A stretch of DNA of 51,327 bases from a virus. The number at the start of each line of letters is the position of its first letter. Positions within the stretch are counted from its first letter, which is position 1. The stretch spans positions 1 through 51,327 of IMG/VR virus record IMGVR_UViG_3300036781_000817; one strand, 5' to 3'. A program made the position numbers and the translations under genes. The notes under the pieces are model-generated. The model searched no databases, had not been told where the DNA came from, and was given only the letters and a program-made list of their open reading frames with translations. Shown here piece by piece: positions 1 through 6,933 of this stretch.

Positions 1-702
1 TTAATGATTGTGCTTTTTATGAATATCCTTTACAAGGCAAAGTTTCTTAATGTCGGCAATCTTAATAACAAATGGTGCATATTTAAGCCTGTTGCCTATC
101 ATCTCCGTCGAATTATCTGAATGTGCAATAACTTCATCCTCGTTGTCTCCTGCAAGCAATCTTTTATACATACGATAATCACCCCACTCAATATAGTAGA
201 CCTCTCCCGGAAGTATTTTTTTATCATGGATAATCTTCAACGCCACCCAGCAACCGTTTTCGAGATAGGGATACATGGAATGACCCCAGACTGGCAGCGC
301 AAAATCACAGTCCTCAATGCCTGGAAAATTCATACGGCCCACAGGCTCTTTATCATTAATATCATTATAAACCTCAACTCCTGTGGCGGTAGCGGTTATT
401 TCGTACATTGGAATACCTTCCGATACTTTCGAAATCATCTCATTTTTAGAAATTGCTGTATATTTTTTTCCCGACAAGAAATCATTGTATTTTTCTTTGA
501 ATATCTTTAGCTTTTCTGTATCTATGTTTTGCCGGCTCTTTATAATTTCAGTAATAGAGCTTGGCGAGTTGAATCCCAATACTTCGGCCAGTTGGGTGTT
601 TCCGCTAAAAGCCTTTCCTTTAAGTTGATTATATAATATAATGAACTCCAGCGTTTCGGGCCGGATAGTTTTAATTTTAGCGGGTTTCGACACGTAATCC
701 AT
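1..702 (-). CDS. S24-family (LexA/CI-like) phage repressor, prophage A
   Basis: 233 aa, complete. The N-terminal ~75 residues resemble a Cro/CI-type DNA-binding domain. The C-terminal half is an S24 peptidase domain with the nucleophile in GHSMYP (Ser142) and the general-base Lys180 in RMYKRLL. Proteins of this family hold the lytic promoters of a prophage off and cut themselves when RecA filaments form after DNA damage. No obvious Ala-Gly or Cys-Gly cleavage pair is visible, so self-cleavage is inferred from the intact Ser/Lys dyad only. It is divergent from the small early gene at 915, the usual genetic-switch arrangement. The C-terminal ~100 residues closely resemble those of the second repressor at 30799-31539. 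Confidence 0.9.
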   Translation of the reverse strand: MDYVSKPAKIKTIRPETLEFIILYNQLKGKAFSGNTQLAEVLGFNSPSSITEIIKSRQNIDTEKLKIFKEKYNDFLSGKKYTAISKNEMISKVSEGIPMYEITATATGVEVYNDINDKEPVGRMNFPGIEDCDFALPVWGHSMYPYLENGCWVALKIIHDKKILPGEVYYIEWGDYRMYKRLLAGDNEDEVIAHSDNSTEMIGNRLKYAPFVIKIADIKKLCLVKDIHKKHNH

Positions 703-751
703 AACAATAATAAATTTAAATATTTTCTTGATTATATTAAAGATATTTCTT

Positions 752-783
752 TATATTTGTTGTGTTAAATCGTACTAAAGTAC
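752..783 (+). promoter_or_regulatory. Predicted early rightward promoter and operator of prophage A
   Basis: TATATTTG at 752-759 matches the Bacteroidota -7 consensus TAnnTTTG, with a weak CTTG -33 at 727-730. Just downstream, at 772-783, lies the palindrome GTACTAAAGTAC, a candidate repressor operator. The intergenic stretch 703-914 otherwise holds only an 18-codon ORF from 807 that I do not trust. Confidence 0.5.
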
Positions 784-914
784 CTAAATTTATTTTACAA
801 ACAAATATGAATATTACAGAATATAAAGAAAATTTATTTATAGGCAGATCACCGCCGTTTTGACCAAATTGTAGCGTAACAAAACAAAATCTTAAACCTT
901 TAAATAATAAAACA

Positions 915-1109
915 ATGCATATAGCCTATTTTTCTGTCGACACAATTGATTCAAATTTAATTTCACCAGGGAATGAGCCAGATAAACAAATTAGTAGCGA
1001 AGCGCAGCTTCGTTATTTGGCCTATCAAGCCGTTTGCAGTAAATACAGCGATGAAATAGCTTCTATACAGAAATACATTCCTGGTTGGATGCCAAAGTTT
1101 TGCCGATAA
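915..1109 (+). CDS. Small early phage protein with PGWxPKF C-terminus
   Basis: 64 aa, no recognised domain. Its last ~20 residues (IASIQKYIPGWMPKF) closely match the end of the 64-aa protein at 31915-32109 (IAEIQKTFPGWEPKF). Both are short genes on the far side of an S24 repressor, so this looks like a conserved first-position early gene of this phage group. Function unknown. The two N-termini are not alignable by eye, which suggests the C-terminal motif is the functional part. Confidence 0.6.
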   Translation: MHIAYFSVDTIDSNLISPGNEPDKQISSEAQLRYLAYQAVCSKYSDEIASIQKYIPGWMPKFCR

Positions 1110-1199
1110 CAACACTTACCGCACCAAGCATTCTCGGGGACTACTCATAGGATCACAATTAATAAGTGCAATCATTATATAACAAACAAACCAATTAAA

Positions 1200-1616
1200 A
1201 TGATAAAGATACCTCAAAAACTAAAGGACAAATTGTGGTGGCTCATAATTTCTGTTGATTATGATTACAGCCGCATTACAATAGCCGAGAACGAACTAGA
1301 CGAAGATATTTTAACGCTGTGGCTGGAAGACAAGCAAGATTTTAAAAACTCGCTCAACGAATGTTTGAAGATTGAGATCCCAGCAAAACAATTTGCGAAA
1401 ATAATCAAGGCCGAAGACTTGAACAGTTACGAAGGTGCCAAAATGCATCCCACTAAGAACTTTGTTTATAAAACGCGGATTGAAATAAATAACCCTATTG
1501 ATTGGTATAAAGATGATGCCTCCCTCACAGAAAGGCAGTGGGCTCGTGAAGCTGTATTAAAATTATTACTTACCCAGCTTGTTGAGACTGAAGCCATGAG
1601 TATTGATGAGTGGTAA
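1200..1616 (+). CDS. Hypothetical early phage protein
   Basis: 138 aa, acidic, no signal peptide, membrane segment or family that I recognise. It lies in the short early block between the repressor and the terminator at 1871. Start chosen at the ATG preceded by an A-rich leader, as usual in Bacteroidota, which do not need a Shine-Dalgarno site. Probably expressed together with the 64-aa gene upstream. Confidence 0.55.
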   Translation: MIKIPQKLKDKLWWLIISVDYDYSRITIAENELDEDILTLWLEDKQDFKNSLNECLKIEIPAKQFAKIIKAEDLNSYEGAKMHPTKNFVYKTRIEINNPIDWYKDDASLTERQWAREAVLKLLLTQLVETEAMSIDEW

Positions 1617-1630
1617 ATTATAACTTAATT

Positions 1631-1644
1631 ATGCCAAATGGCAT
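1631..1644. promoter_or_regulatory. 14-bp palindrome ATGCCAAATGGCAT, copy 1 of 4
   Basis: A perfect 5-bp-arm palindrome in an AATT-rich context, 39 bp before the small gene at 1684. The identical 14-mer recurs at 3235. Variants fitting ATGCyawwyrGCAT occur at 11296 and 15236, all intergenic and all in prophage A. Candidate binding site of a phage regulator or an RNA hairpin. Confidence 0.5.
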
Positions 1645-1683
1645 TTAATTCATATTGATAGATAAAAACGAAAAACATACACC

Positions 1684-1833
1684 ATGCAAATGAAACACCT
1701 AAAAACCTGGCTTATAGTTATTTTTATGGCCGCAATTCTGGCTTTGATGTTAATAATTACAAAACACTATAATGTTGAAACGGAATTTCAGCAAAAGATT
1801 TATGACCACTCAGAAATAAAAGATACGGTTTAA
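1684..1833 (+). CDS. Small single-pass membrane protein
   Basis: 49 aa. One hydrophobic helix covers about residues 9-26 (WLIVIFMAAILALMLII) after a short basic N-terminus, followed by a polar tail of ~20 residues. It starts shortly after palindrome copy 1 and is the last rightward gene before the terminator at 1871. A similar short gene with one N-terminal membrane segment occurs in prophage B at 46860. Function unknown. Confidence 0.5.
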   Translation: MQMKHLKTWLIVIFMAAILALMLIITKHYNVETEFQQKIYDHSEIKDTV

Positions 1834-1870
1834 AACGGTTGGCTTATTTCAGGGTAGGGCAACTTAACAA

Positions 1871-1902
1871 AAAAGCCCCCCGATATATCCCGGGGAGCTT
1901 TT
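1871..1902. terminator. Bidirectional intrinsic terminator
   Basis: A GC-rich stem (AAAGCCCCCCG / CCGGGGAGCTTT) around ATATATC, with an A-run on the left and a T-run on the right. It sits between the rightward early block ending at 1833 and the leftward RRM gene ending at 1930, so it can serve both strands. Confidence 0.8.
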
Positions 1903-1929
1903 CAAATAAAAAAATACGATGAGTAAAGA

Positions 1930-2217
1930 TTAATTTTTTCTAAAATTTCCTTTGCCAGCGCTATTAAAACCAGGGCCTTTGTCTTCTGCTATATTTACTG
2001 TTATTCTGCGGCCATAGTAACTCGCGCCATTCATACACCTGATTGCTTCTTTGGCTTCATTGTCGTTTACCATTTCAACAAAACCAAAACCCTTACTCTC
2101 TTTTGTTTCACGATCTTTAATAATTCTGAGCGATTTTACCGGCCCAAAATCACCAAAAACAGCTGTTAATTCAGCCTCATCCACTTCTAGTGGGAGTCCT
2201 GCAATAAATACTTTCAT
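1930..2217 (-). CDS. RRM-domain RNA-binding protein
   Basis: 95 aa, a single RNA recognition motif followed by a short Gly/Asn/Lys-rich tail. RNP2 is KVFIAGLP near the N-terminus and RNP1 is KGFGFVEM at about residues 42-49. Single-RRM proteins of this size are common in Bacteroidota, where they are thought to bind single-stranded RNA, often in cold or stress responses. ATG at 2217 is preferred to the TTG one codon upstream. It faces against the late operon between a terminator and the terminase promoter, so it is either host-derived cargo or a displaced chromosomal gene. A role in controlling phage or host RNA would be inference. Confidence 0.85.
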   Translation of the reverse strand: MKVFIAGLPLEVDEAELTAVFGDFGPVKSLRIIKDRETKESKGFGFVEMVNDNEAKEAIRCMNGASYYGRRITVNIAEDKGPGFNSAGKGNFRKN

Positions 2218-2429
2218 CAATGTTTTTAAATTTATGTAAATGTACGCAAAAAGCCGGAATATTCAGCGTTTCAGGTCCCAAAAACAGCTTCTGTAAGGTT
2301 ATTATTACTTAGTGATTACTAATTCAGAGGTAGTCTTTTTTGTCTCGATGTGAAAATATCTTCCATAAAAATAGCTGTAGAGGGAAGACAATGATTGAAT
2401 CAAAAATCGTATAATTATAAATATTGGTG

Positions 2430-3029
2430 TTATTTTAAATGCAAATCAAAGCTACCCTCAATTTTATAGAAAGGTGTATTTGCTTTGTCGTCTTTAGCCA
2501 AAAAAGTAACGAAAGTTCCTTTGGCGAGTTCGTTTCCCTGGTTGTATTGAATGATGTTAATATTTCCGAAATCTTTTTGACCAGTGTACCGGCTTAAAGA
2601 ATATTGTAGACCTGATTTATTTTCGTCGGGCTTTAATAAAAGCTGGCTCCCTGCGATTGTACGGATAGTATTACTGCTTACAAAACCGGCTGAGCTGACA
2701 CCGAAGCTCAAGGTGTGCTCTTTATTAATAGCTGTAATGCCAAAATACCTGTCAGTGTCATCAGTTTGCACATTAACAAAAGCGATAGAATCCCGGCTGG
2801 CATCAAAAACATAGGTTGAATCTTTAAATTTAACGGTAAGAATGCCGGCGGTGGCAAGATAGTTACCAGACGAGGTAGTAATGGTACTTATTTTTATGCT
2901 ATCAGTATTAAGGTTTGCTTTTTCCATGCTATTATCCTTTAAATCAGGATCTTTCTGGCATGATGAAATCGCCACCAGAAGAGCCATGAAAAAGAAAAAT
3001 AACAGCTTAGTAAACCTTACCTTTTGCAT
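2430..3029 (-). CDS. Secreted lipoprotein, unknown family
   Basis: 199 aa. A hydrophobic signal (KLLFFFFMALLVAI) ends in a lipobox before Cys24 (SSCQKD), so it should be lipid-anchored in the envelope. The remainder is beta-rich with no motif that I recognise. It is divergent from the terminase operon, with its own leftward expression from the 3030-3234 intergenic region. Together with the RRM gene it forms a reverse-oriented pair inside prophage A, consistent with lysogenic-conversion cargo expressed from the silent prophage. A surface-exclusion role is possible but not shown by sequence. Confidence 0.7.
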   Translation of the reverse strand: MQKVRFTKLLFFFFMALLVAISSCQKDPDLKDNSMEKANLNTDSIKISTITTSSGNYLATAGILTVKFKDSTYVFDASRDSIAFVNVQTDDTDRYFGITAINKEHTLSFGVSSAGFVSSNTIRTIAGSQLLLKPDENKSGLQYSLSRYTGQKDFGNINIIQYNQGNELAKGTFVTFLAKDDKANTPFYKIEGSFDLHLK

Positions 3030-3192
3030 ATTTAAATTATTAATTAAATCTACTAATAACTAACGAATTTAAAAAATCAATGGTTGCCCTAAATTATAAT
3101 TTAACTCAAGTTTTAACATTATTTAACTTTATTACACAACCCATAAAGTTAAATTAAATTTTAGCCAGGATTTAAATTATTTGCTAAAAATA

Positions 3193-3224
3193 TTTGCATT
3201 TAACGTCAATTAGTCGTATCTTTA
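3193..3224 (+). promoter_or_regulatory. Predicted late-operon promoter
   Basis: TTTG at 3193-3196 and TATCTTTA at 3217-3224 with a 20-bp spacer fit the Bacteroidota -33/-7 pattern except for the final G. The predicted start lies near 3231, so palindrome copy 2 (3235-3248) would be at the very 5' end of the transcript or overlap the initiation region. Confidence 0.45.
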
Positions 3225-3234
3225 CATATGTACT

Positions 3235-3248
3235 ATGCCAAATGGCAT
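3235..3248. promoter_or_regulatory. 14-bp palindrome ATGCCAAATGGCAT, copy 2 of 4
   Basis: Identical in all 14 bases to copy 1 at 1631. It lies between the predicted late promoter and the terminase start codon. Its first ATG is in frame with the terminase gene, which can mislead start calling. Confidence 0.55.
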
Positions 3249-3267
3249 TTTAATCATAATCGTCACA

Positions 3268-3729
3268 ATGCCTAAACATCCTTTTAAAACTTCAATCGAA
3301 TTGAAAGAACGTATTGATGCCTATTTCGACTATATAAAAGGTGAACCTGATTTAGAACACAGTTCGGTTACTGAATCTAAAGCTAAGGCCAGTTCAAAAC
3401 AAAACGTGTGGATACGCGAACCCGAACCGACAACTTTTACAGGGCTTGCAATTTTTCTTGGTTTTCACAGCAAAGAGGCTTTTGAAGGATATGAGCAGAA
3501 TGGCAGGTTTGCAAGTGTTTTGAAGCAGGGCCGTTTGCGCGTAGAGGAGGCATATGAAAAGAGACTTCTTTCATCACCCGCAGGGGCGATATTTGTGTTG
3601 AAAAGCGAAGGTTGGAATGAAAAAGCCAAACCCAAAAAAGAAACTAAATCAGGCTCAAAAAGCTTAAAAGTAAAAATTTTTGAAGCAGGTCCAAAACCGG
3701 CAGAAACAGAAAAGGATGTTACCTTATAA
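3268..3729 (+). CDS. terS: Terminase small subunit
   Basis: 153 aa from ATG 3268. I prefer this to the in-frame ATG at 3235 because that one lies inside a palindrome, and MPKHPFKTSIEL is a typical N-terminus. The protein has an N-terminal helical region (ELKERIDAYFDYIK), a central segment with TFTGLAIFLGFHSKEAFEGYE characteristic of Bacteroidota phage small terminases (DNA-binding helix-turn-helix part), and a basic Lys-rich tail. It recognises the packaging site and regulates the large subunit encoded immediately downstream. It is the first gene of the late operon. Confidence 0.8.
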   Translation: MPKHPFKTSIELKERIDAYFDYIKGEPDLEHSSVTESKAKASSKQNVWIREPEPTTFTGLAIFLGFHSKEAFEGYEQNGRFASVLKQGRLRVEEAYEKRLLSSPAGAIFVLKSEGWNEKAKPKKETKSGSKSLKVKIFEAGPKPAETEKDVTL

Positions 3730-3774
3730 TCAAGACGGGGAACTAGAATTTCAACTTAAACAAAAATAAATAAT

Positions 3775-3780
3775 AGGAGG
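3775..3780 (+). promoter_or_regulatory. Strong Shine-Dalgarno site for terL
   Basis: AGGAGG, with four bases between it and the ATG at 3785. Full-strength Shine-Dalgarno sequences are unusual in Bacteroidota and no other late gene here has one this good. Confidence 0.6.
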
Positions 3781-3784
3781 CTAA

Positions 3785-5011
3785 ATGACTATTTGGAAGG
3801 AATTTGCGGCTTCCGTTCTCTTTAAACAAAACTACAATGCTGTGGCTTATATTGTGGTTGATCAGGGTGGCACGAGCTCGGGTAAGACCTATTCTATTTT
3901 ACAAGTTTTATTTAGCCTCGCATGCGAAACAGAAAAACAGGTAATAACAGTTGTAGGACAAGATTATCCCAACCTTAAAGCCGGAGCATTGAGAGACGCG
4001 ATGACTATTTATTATTCTTCTGAAATTTTGCAAGCTATGGTAAAAAGCATAAATAAAACAGACCGGATATTTGAATTTACCAATGGCTCGATAGTAGAAT
4101 TCAAAAGCTATGGTGATTCGCAGGGCGCCAAATCGGGCAAGCGGGACTACTTATTTATAAATGAGGCTAATGGGGTGGATGTTGCTGTTTTTAATGAATT
4201 GGCATTGCGGACGAGAAAAAGGATATTTATAGATTATAACCCCAATTGTGAGTTTTGGGTACATGATACTTTATTGGGAAGACCTGATGTTCAACTAATC
4301 ATATCTGATCACCGGCATAATCCTTTCTTGGAAAAGCACGCAAGGGACAAGATAGAATCATTAAAAAAAACGGACATAGAACTTTGGCGTGTTTATGCCC
4401 GGGGACTTACCGGAAAAATAACGGGATTAATTTTTAACAACTGGCATATCTGCGAAAAAATTCCCGAAAACGCCAAGTTACTTGCTGCCGGCCTGGACTT
4501 TGGTTTTACCAACGACCAAACAGGTTTTTTACTAGTCTACCGCCAAAACGGTGAGCTATGGATTGACGAGATATTGTATGAAACAGGGTTAACAAATCCT
4601 GATATATCTGCCAAACTAATAAACGCCGGAATAAGCAAAAACGTTGAAATTATTGCAGACAGCGCTGAACCAAAATCAATAGAAGAGTTGCGTCGGCTTG
4701 GGTGGCGAATTTCGGGCGCCAAGAAAGGAGCGGATAGTATTAAAAACTCGATAGATATTCTTAAGCGTTATAAGCTAAATATTACCCGGCAAAGTGTCAA
4801 CCTGCGAAACGAATTGGGACGCTACAAATGGAAAACGGGAAAGTCAGGAAAAGTTGTAAATGAACCGGTTGGCGTGTGGAACCACCTAGTTGATCCATTG
4901 CGTTATGTTGCACTAAATAAATTGAAAATCAATAATCTTAAGACACCAACAAGCCGGCTACCCTATAAAAATGAAAAGCCGGCAGCTTCAAACGATATGG
5001 AGCTTTTATAA
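3785..5011 (+). CDS. terL: Terminase large subunit (ATPase/nuclease)
   Basis: 408 aa. N-terminal packaging ATPase: Walker A GGTSSGKT (28-35) and Walker B YLFINEA (122-128) with the catalytic Glu. C-terminal RNase H-like nuclease: acidic residues Asp238 (GLDFGF), Asp292 (IADSAE) and Asp370 (HLVDPLRY). It cuts concatemeric DNA and pumps it into the prohead through the portal encoded at 18801. Length is normal for the compact Bacteroidota type. The separation of terminase from portal by ~14 kb of tail genes is odd, because terminase and portal are usually adjacent. All key residues are present, so it should be functional. Confidence 0.95.
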   Translation: MTIWKEFAASVLFKQNYNAVAYIVVDQGGTSSGKTYSILQVLFSLACETEKQVITVVGQDYPNLKAGALRDAMTIYYSSEILQAMVKSINKTDRIFEFTNGSIVEFKSYGDSQGAKSGKRDYLFINEANGVDVAVFNELALRTRKRIFIDYNPNCEFWVHDTLLGRPDVQLIISDHRHNPFLEKHARDKIESLKKTDIELWRVYARGLTGKITGLIFNNWHICEKIPENAKLLAAGLDFGFTNDQTGFLLVYRQNGELWIDEILYETGLTNPDISAKLINAGISKNVEIIADSAEPKSIEELRRLGWRISGAKKGADSIKNSIDILKRYKLNITRQSVNLRNELGRYKWKTGKSGKVVNEPVGVWNHLVDPLRYVALNKLKINNLKTPTSRLPYKNEKPAASNDMELL

Positions 5012-5069
5012 AAATATTCGGAGAATATAATGAAAGAGCACACGAGTTAAACCACAAGCAAAAACCAGA

Positions 5070-5762
5070 ATGATTCAGAAAACACTAAAAACTATTGGTA
5101 GTAAGCTTACCATCAGAATACCGACTTTGTTAAATGAGGTTACATTAGGACAGATGACGGCGATGCAGGAGATACCTGATCTCAACGATCTGGATGCAAT
5201 TTCGGTCCTGTCGGGAATACCCATTGAAGAGCTACATAATGTACGAAATATCAGTGATTTTGATGTGTTTCAGGATCCTGTTCAGTCGCTCTCACATCAA
5301 ATCAAGCATCTTTATAATAGCGATGCGGTCCCAGCCAAAGTGAATTTTTACTCAGACGAAGGAGATTCGGAAGTAAACGTTATGAGTAATCTATCAGTGG
5401 AGCCTTCTGGCGCTTTTATGGCAGCCAGGGAGATAATTGCTGAAGAAATAAATAAGCACATAGAGCGATATGGTGAAGCCGATTGGAAGGAGAACTTTAA
5501 TCCCTCATTAAAATCTTGTTGCCAAATACTTGCCCATTACTTTTTTTGCAGGGTAACCAAAAAAAGATATAATGAATATGAAGCTGAGGAATTTATTAAC
5601 AAAATAAAAAAGCTTAGGGTAACGGAGGCGCTGCCCATTGCCAAACATTTTTTTACCTCTTATCCCAGCTTATCGAAGCAGAAAACAAGCTTTTGGCTTC
5701 TTTTCCGTCTCAATTGGAGAGAAAGGCTGGGATTAAGTCATTCGAGAAGTTTAAATATATAA
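5070..5762 (+). CDS. Tail assembly chaperone, short (G-like) product
   Basis: 230 aa. The N-terminus (KLTIRIPTLLNEVTLGQMTAMQEI, then LDAISVLSGIPIEELHNV) resembles phage tail assembly chaperones, which coat the tape measure protein before tube polymerisation. The 3' end overlaps a second frame open from 5618 to 5914, and a T TTT TTT slippery heptamer lies in the overlap. The pair therefore has the lambda G/GT architecture: a common short product and a rarer frameshifted long product. Family assignment is by motif and architecture, not by database match. Confidence 0.65.
   Translation: MIQKTLKTIGSKLTIRIPTLLNEVTLGQMTAMQEIPDLNDLDAISVLSGIPIEELHNVRNISDFDVFQDPVQSLSHQIKHLYNSDAVPAKVNFYSDEGDSEVNVMSNLSVEPSGAFMAAREIIAEEINKHIERYGEADWKENFNPSLKSCCQILAHYFFCRVTKKRYNEYEAEEFINKIKKLRVTEALPIAKHFFTSYPSLSKQKTSFWLLFRLNWRERLGLSHSRSLNI
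5648..5654 (+). other. Candidate -1 programmed frameshift site T TTT TTT
   Basis: In the reading frame of the 5070 gene the codons are CAT TTT TTT ACC, so bases 5648-5654 form a perfect X XXY YYZ heptamer. Slipping -1 enters the frame open to the stop at 5912-5914. The downstream frame has no ATG near its beginning, which argues against independent initiation. Confidence 0.65.
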
Positions 5763-5914
5763 ATACCGTTAATTCTTTGGCAGGAGGCGACATTACCAAA
5801 TGGGCCGAGATATTAAATATGCCTTATGAACGGGTGCTAACCAAACTTTTGCTTAATAAAACAGAGGCAGAATATCAACGGCGATACAGCGAACTTTTGA
5901 ATACACAAAATTAA
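5654..5914 (+). CDS. Tail assembly chaperone, frameshift extension (T-like part)
   Basis: After a -1 shift at 5648-5654 the ribosome would read YLLSQLIEAENKLLASF and continue to residue ~281 of a fused product (195 residues of the upstream frame plus 86). The extension is helical and charged (YERVLTKLLLNKTEAEYQRRY), as expected of the tape-measure-binding T domain. The only in-frame start nearby is TTG 5693, which is weak. Expected product: a small fraction of G-like chaperone carrying this tail. Confidence 0.6.
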   Translation, partial: YLLSQLIEAENKLLASFPSQLERKAGIKSFEKFKYINTVNSLAGGDITKWAEILNMPYERVLTKLLLNKTEAEYQRRYSELLNTQN

Positions 5915-5936
5915 ATAACCATTAATCAATCAACCT

Positions 5937-6386
5937 ATGCCCATCCGAAACCAAATTGAAGCCGTAGTTCAAACATTGACCGAAACCCCAACGTTCATTT
6001 ATGGCACCGTTAACGAATTAAATACGCTGGCTGATGACAGCACGTTTCCTTGTGTATTTATGTATCCCCTGCAACCCATTAGTGTATCGCCGCAGGTAAA
6101 TGGATCAGTCGACAATACTTTTTCAATTTATCTTGAATTTCTGTTCAAAACGGAATTTGATCAATACACCGCCAACAATGAGGTGTATGTAAATCTGGCA
6201 CTATCAATGGCAAACGAATTTATTGTCAAAGCTTCAAAATACCGGGAGGGGCAAGGCCGGTATTTCAGGATTAAAGCCGGCGATCAGGCAAAATGTCTTC
6301 CGGTATATAATAAGTTCGATGTCAATACCACAGGGATAAATTTGACAATCAATTTAGCAACAATGTATTTCGACAGTTTTGGATGA
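5937..6386 (+). CDS. Probable tail terminator/completion protein
   Basis: 149 aa. The beginning (IEAVVQTLTETPTFIYGTVNELNTLADD) and the beta-rich remainder ending in a conserved-looking NLTINLATMYFD strand resemble small head-tail joining or tail-terminator proteins of Bacteroidota siphophages. Context supports this: it lies between the tail chaperone and a gp10-like protein. The exact ring it forms cannot be decided from sequence. Confidence 0.45.
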   Translation: MPIRNQIEAVVQTLTETPTFIYGTVNELNTLADDSTFPCVFMYPLQPISVSPQVNGSVDNTFSIYLEFLFKTEFDQYTANNEVYVNLALSMANEFIVKASKYREGQGRYFRIKAGDQAKCLPVYNKFDVNTTGINLTINLATMYFDSFG

Positions 6387-6451
6387 TATTAACGCTCAAT
6401 ATTTTAACCGACCTAGCCTAGCCGAAATCTTCATTAAATGATTAGTAACAA

Positions 6452-6886
6452 ATGACCAAGGACAAAATAGTAGAGATGCTTGAATTACTCAAAACAGATG
6501 TAATAAATTCTATGCAAGCCAATGACAAATTTGTAACTGGGCAAACCGAGAAACAGATCACAGTAGTAGCAGAAGGCAATAGCGTGCAGCTTCAACTTCC
6601 AGAATATATGCTTGTTCTGGAGACAGGCAGAGGACCGACAAGTAAAGATGCAGCAACTGGAAATCCATCAATGATACAGCGGATACACCAGTGGTGCCGG
6701 GCGAGGGGGATTCCGGATAAAGCCGCCTGGGCAATAAAAAAGTCGATTGATAAAAAAGGATACCCGGGAAAACCAGGGATTTTCTCCGGGCCTCTTGGCG
6801 ATGACAACATTAACCTGAGACTTGAACCGGTACTGGATGACATAGCCTCAATAGCCTGCGATGAATTGGTAAAATCATTGGCTTAA
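6452..6886 (+). CDS. HK97 gp10-like tail completion/neck protein
   Basis: 144 aa. The stretch LPEYMLVLETGRGPTSKDAATGNPS followed by IQRIHQWCRARGIPDKAAWAIKKSIDKKGYPGKPGIF is the hallmark of HK97 gp10-type proteins, which join capsid and tail. It is immediately downstream of the probable terminator gene, and both are short as expected. The key Gly-rich GRGPT and GYPGKPG segments are present. I am fairly sure of the superfamily and less sure of the position in the neck. Confidence 0.55.
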   Translation: MTKDKIVEMLELLKTDVINSMQANDKFVTGQTEKQITVVAEGNSVQLQLPEYMLVLETGRGPTSKDAATGNPSMIQRIHQWCRARGIPDKAAWAIKKSIDKKGYPGKPGIFSGPLGDDNINLRLEPVLDDIASIACDELVKSLA

Positions 6887-6933
6887 ACCATAAAACCCTA
6901 ATTCAATCAACAATATATTCTTAATTATCCAAA

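Noticed and set aside
807-863. 18-codon ORF in the prophage A switch region
   Set aside because: Too short to support; no conservation can be judged and it lies in AT-rich promoter DNA.
3235-3267. Upstream ATG of the small terminase
   Set aside because: It lies within the palindrome ATGCCAAATGGCAT and adds residues (NGILIIIVT) not expected in the family.
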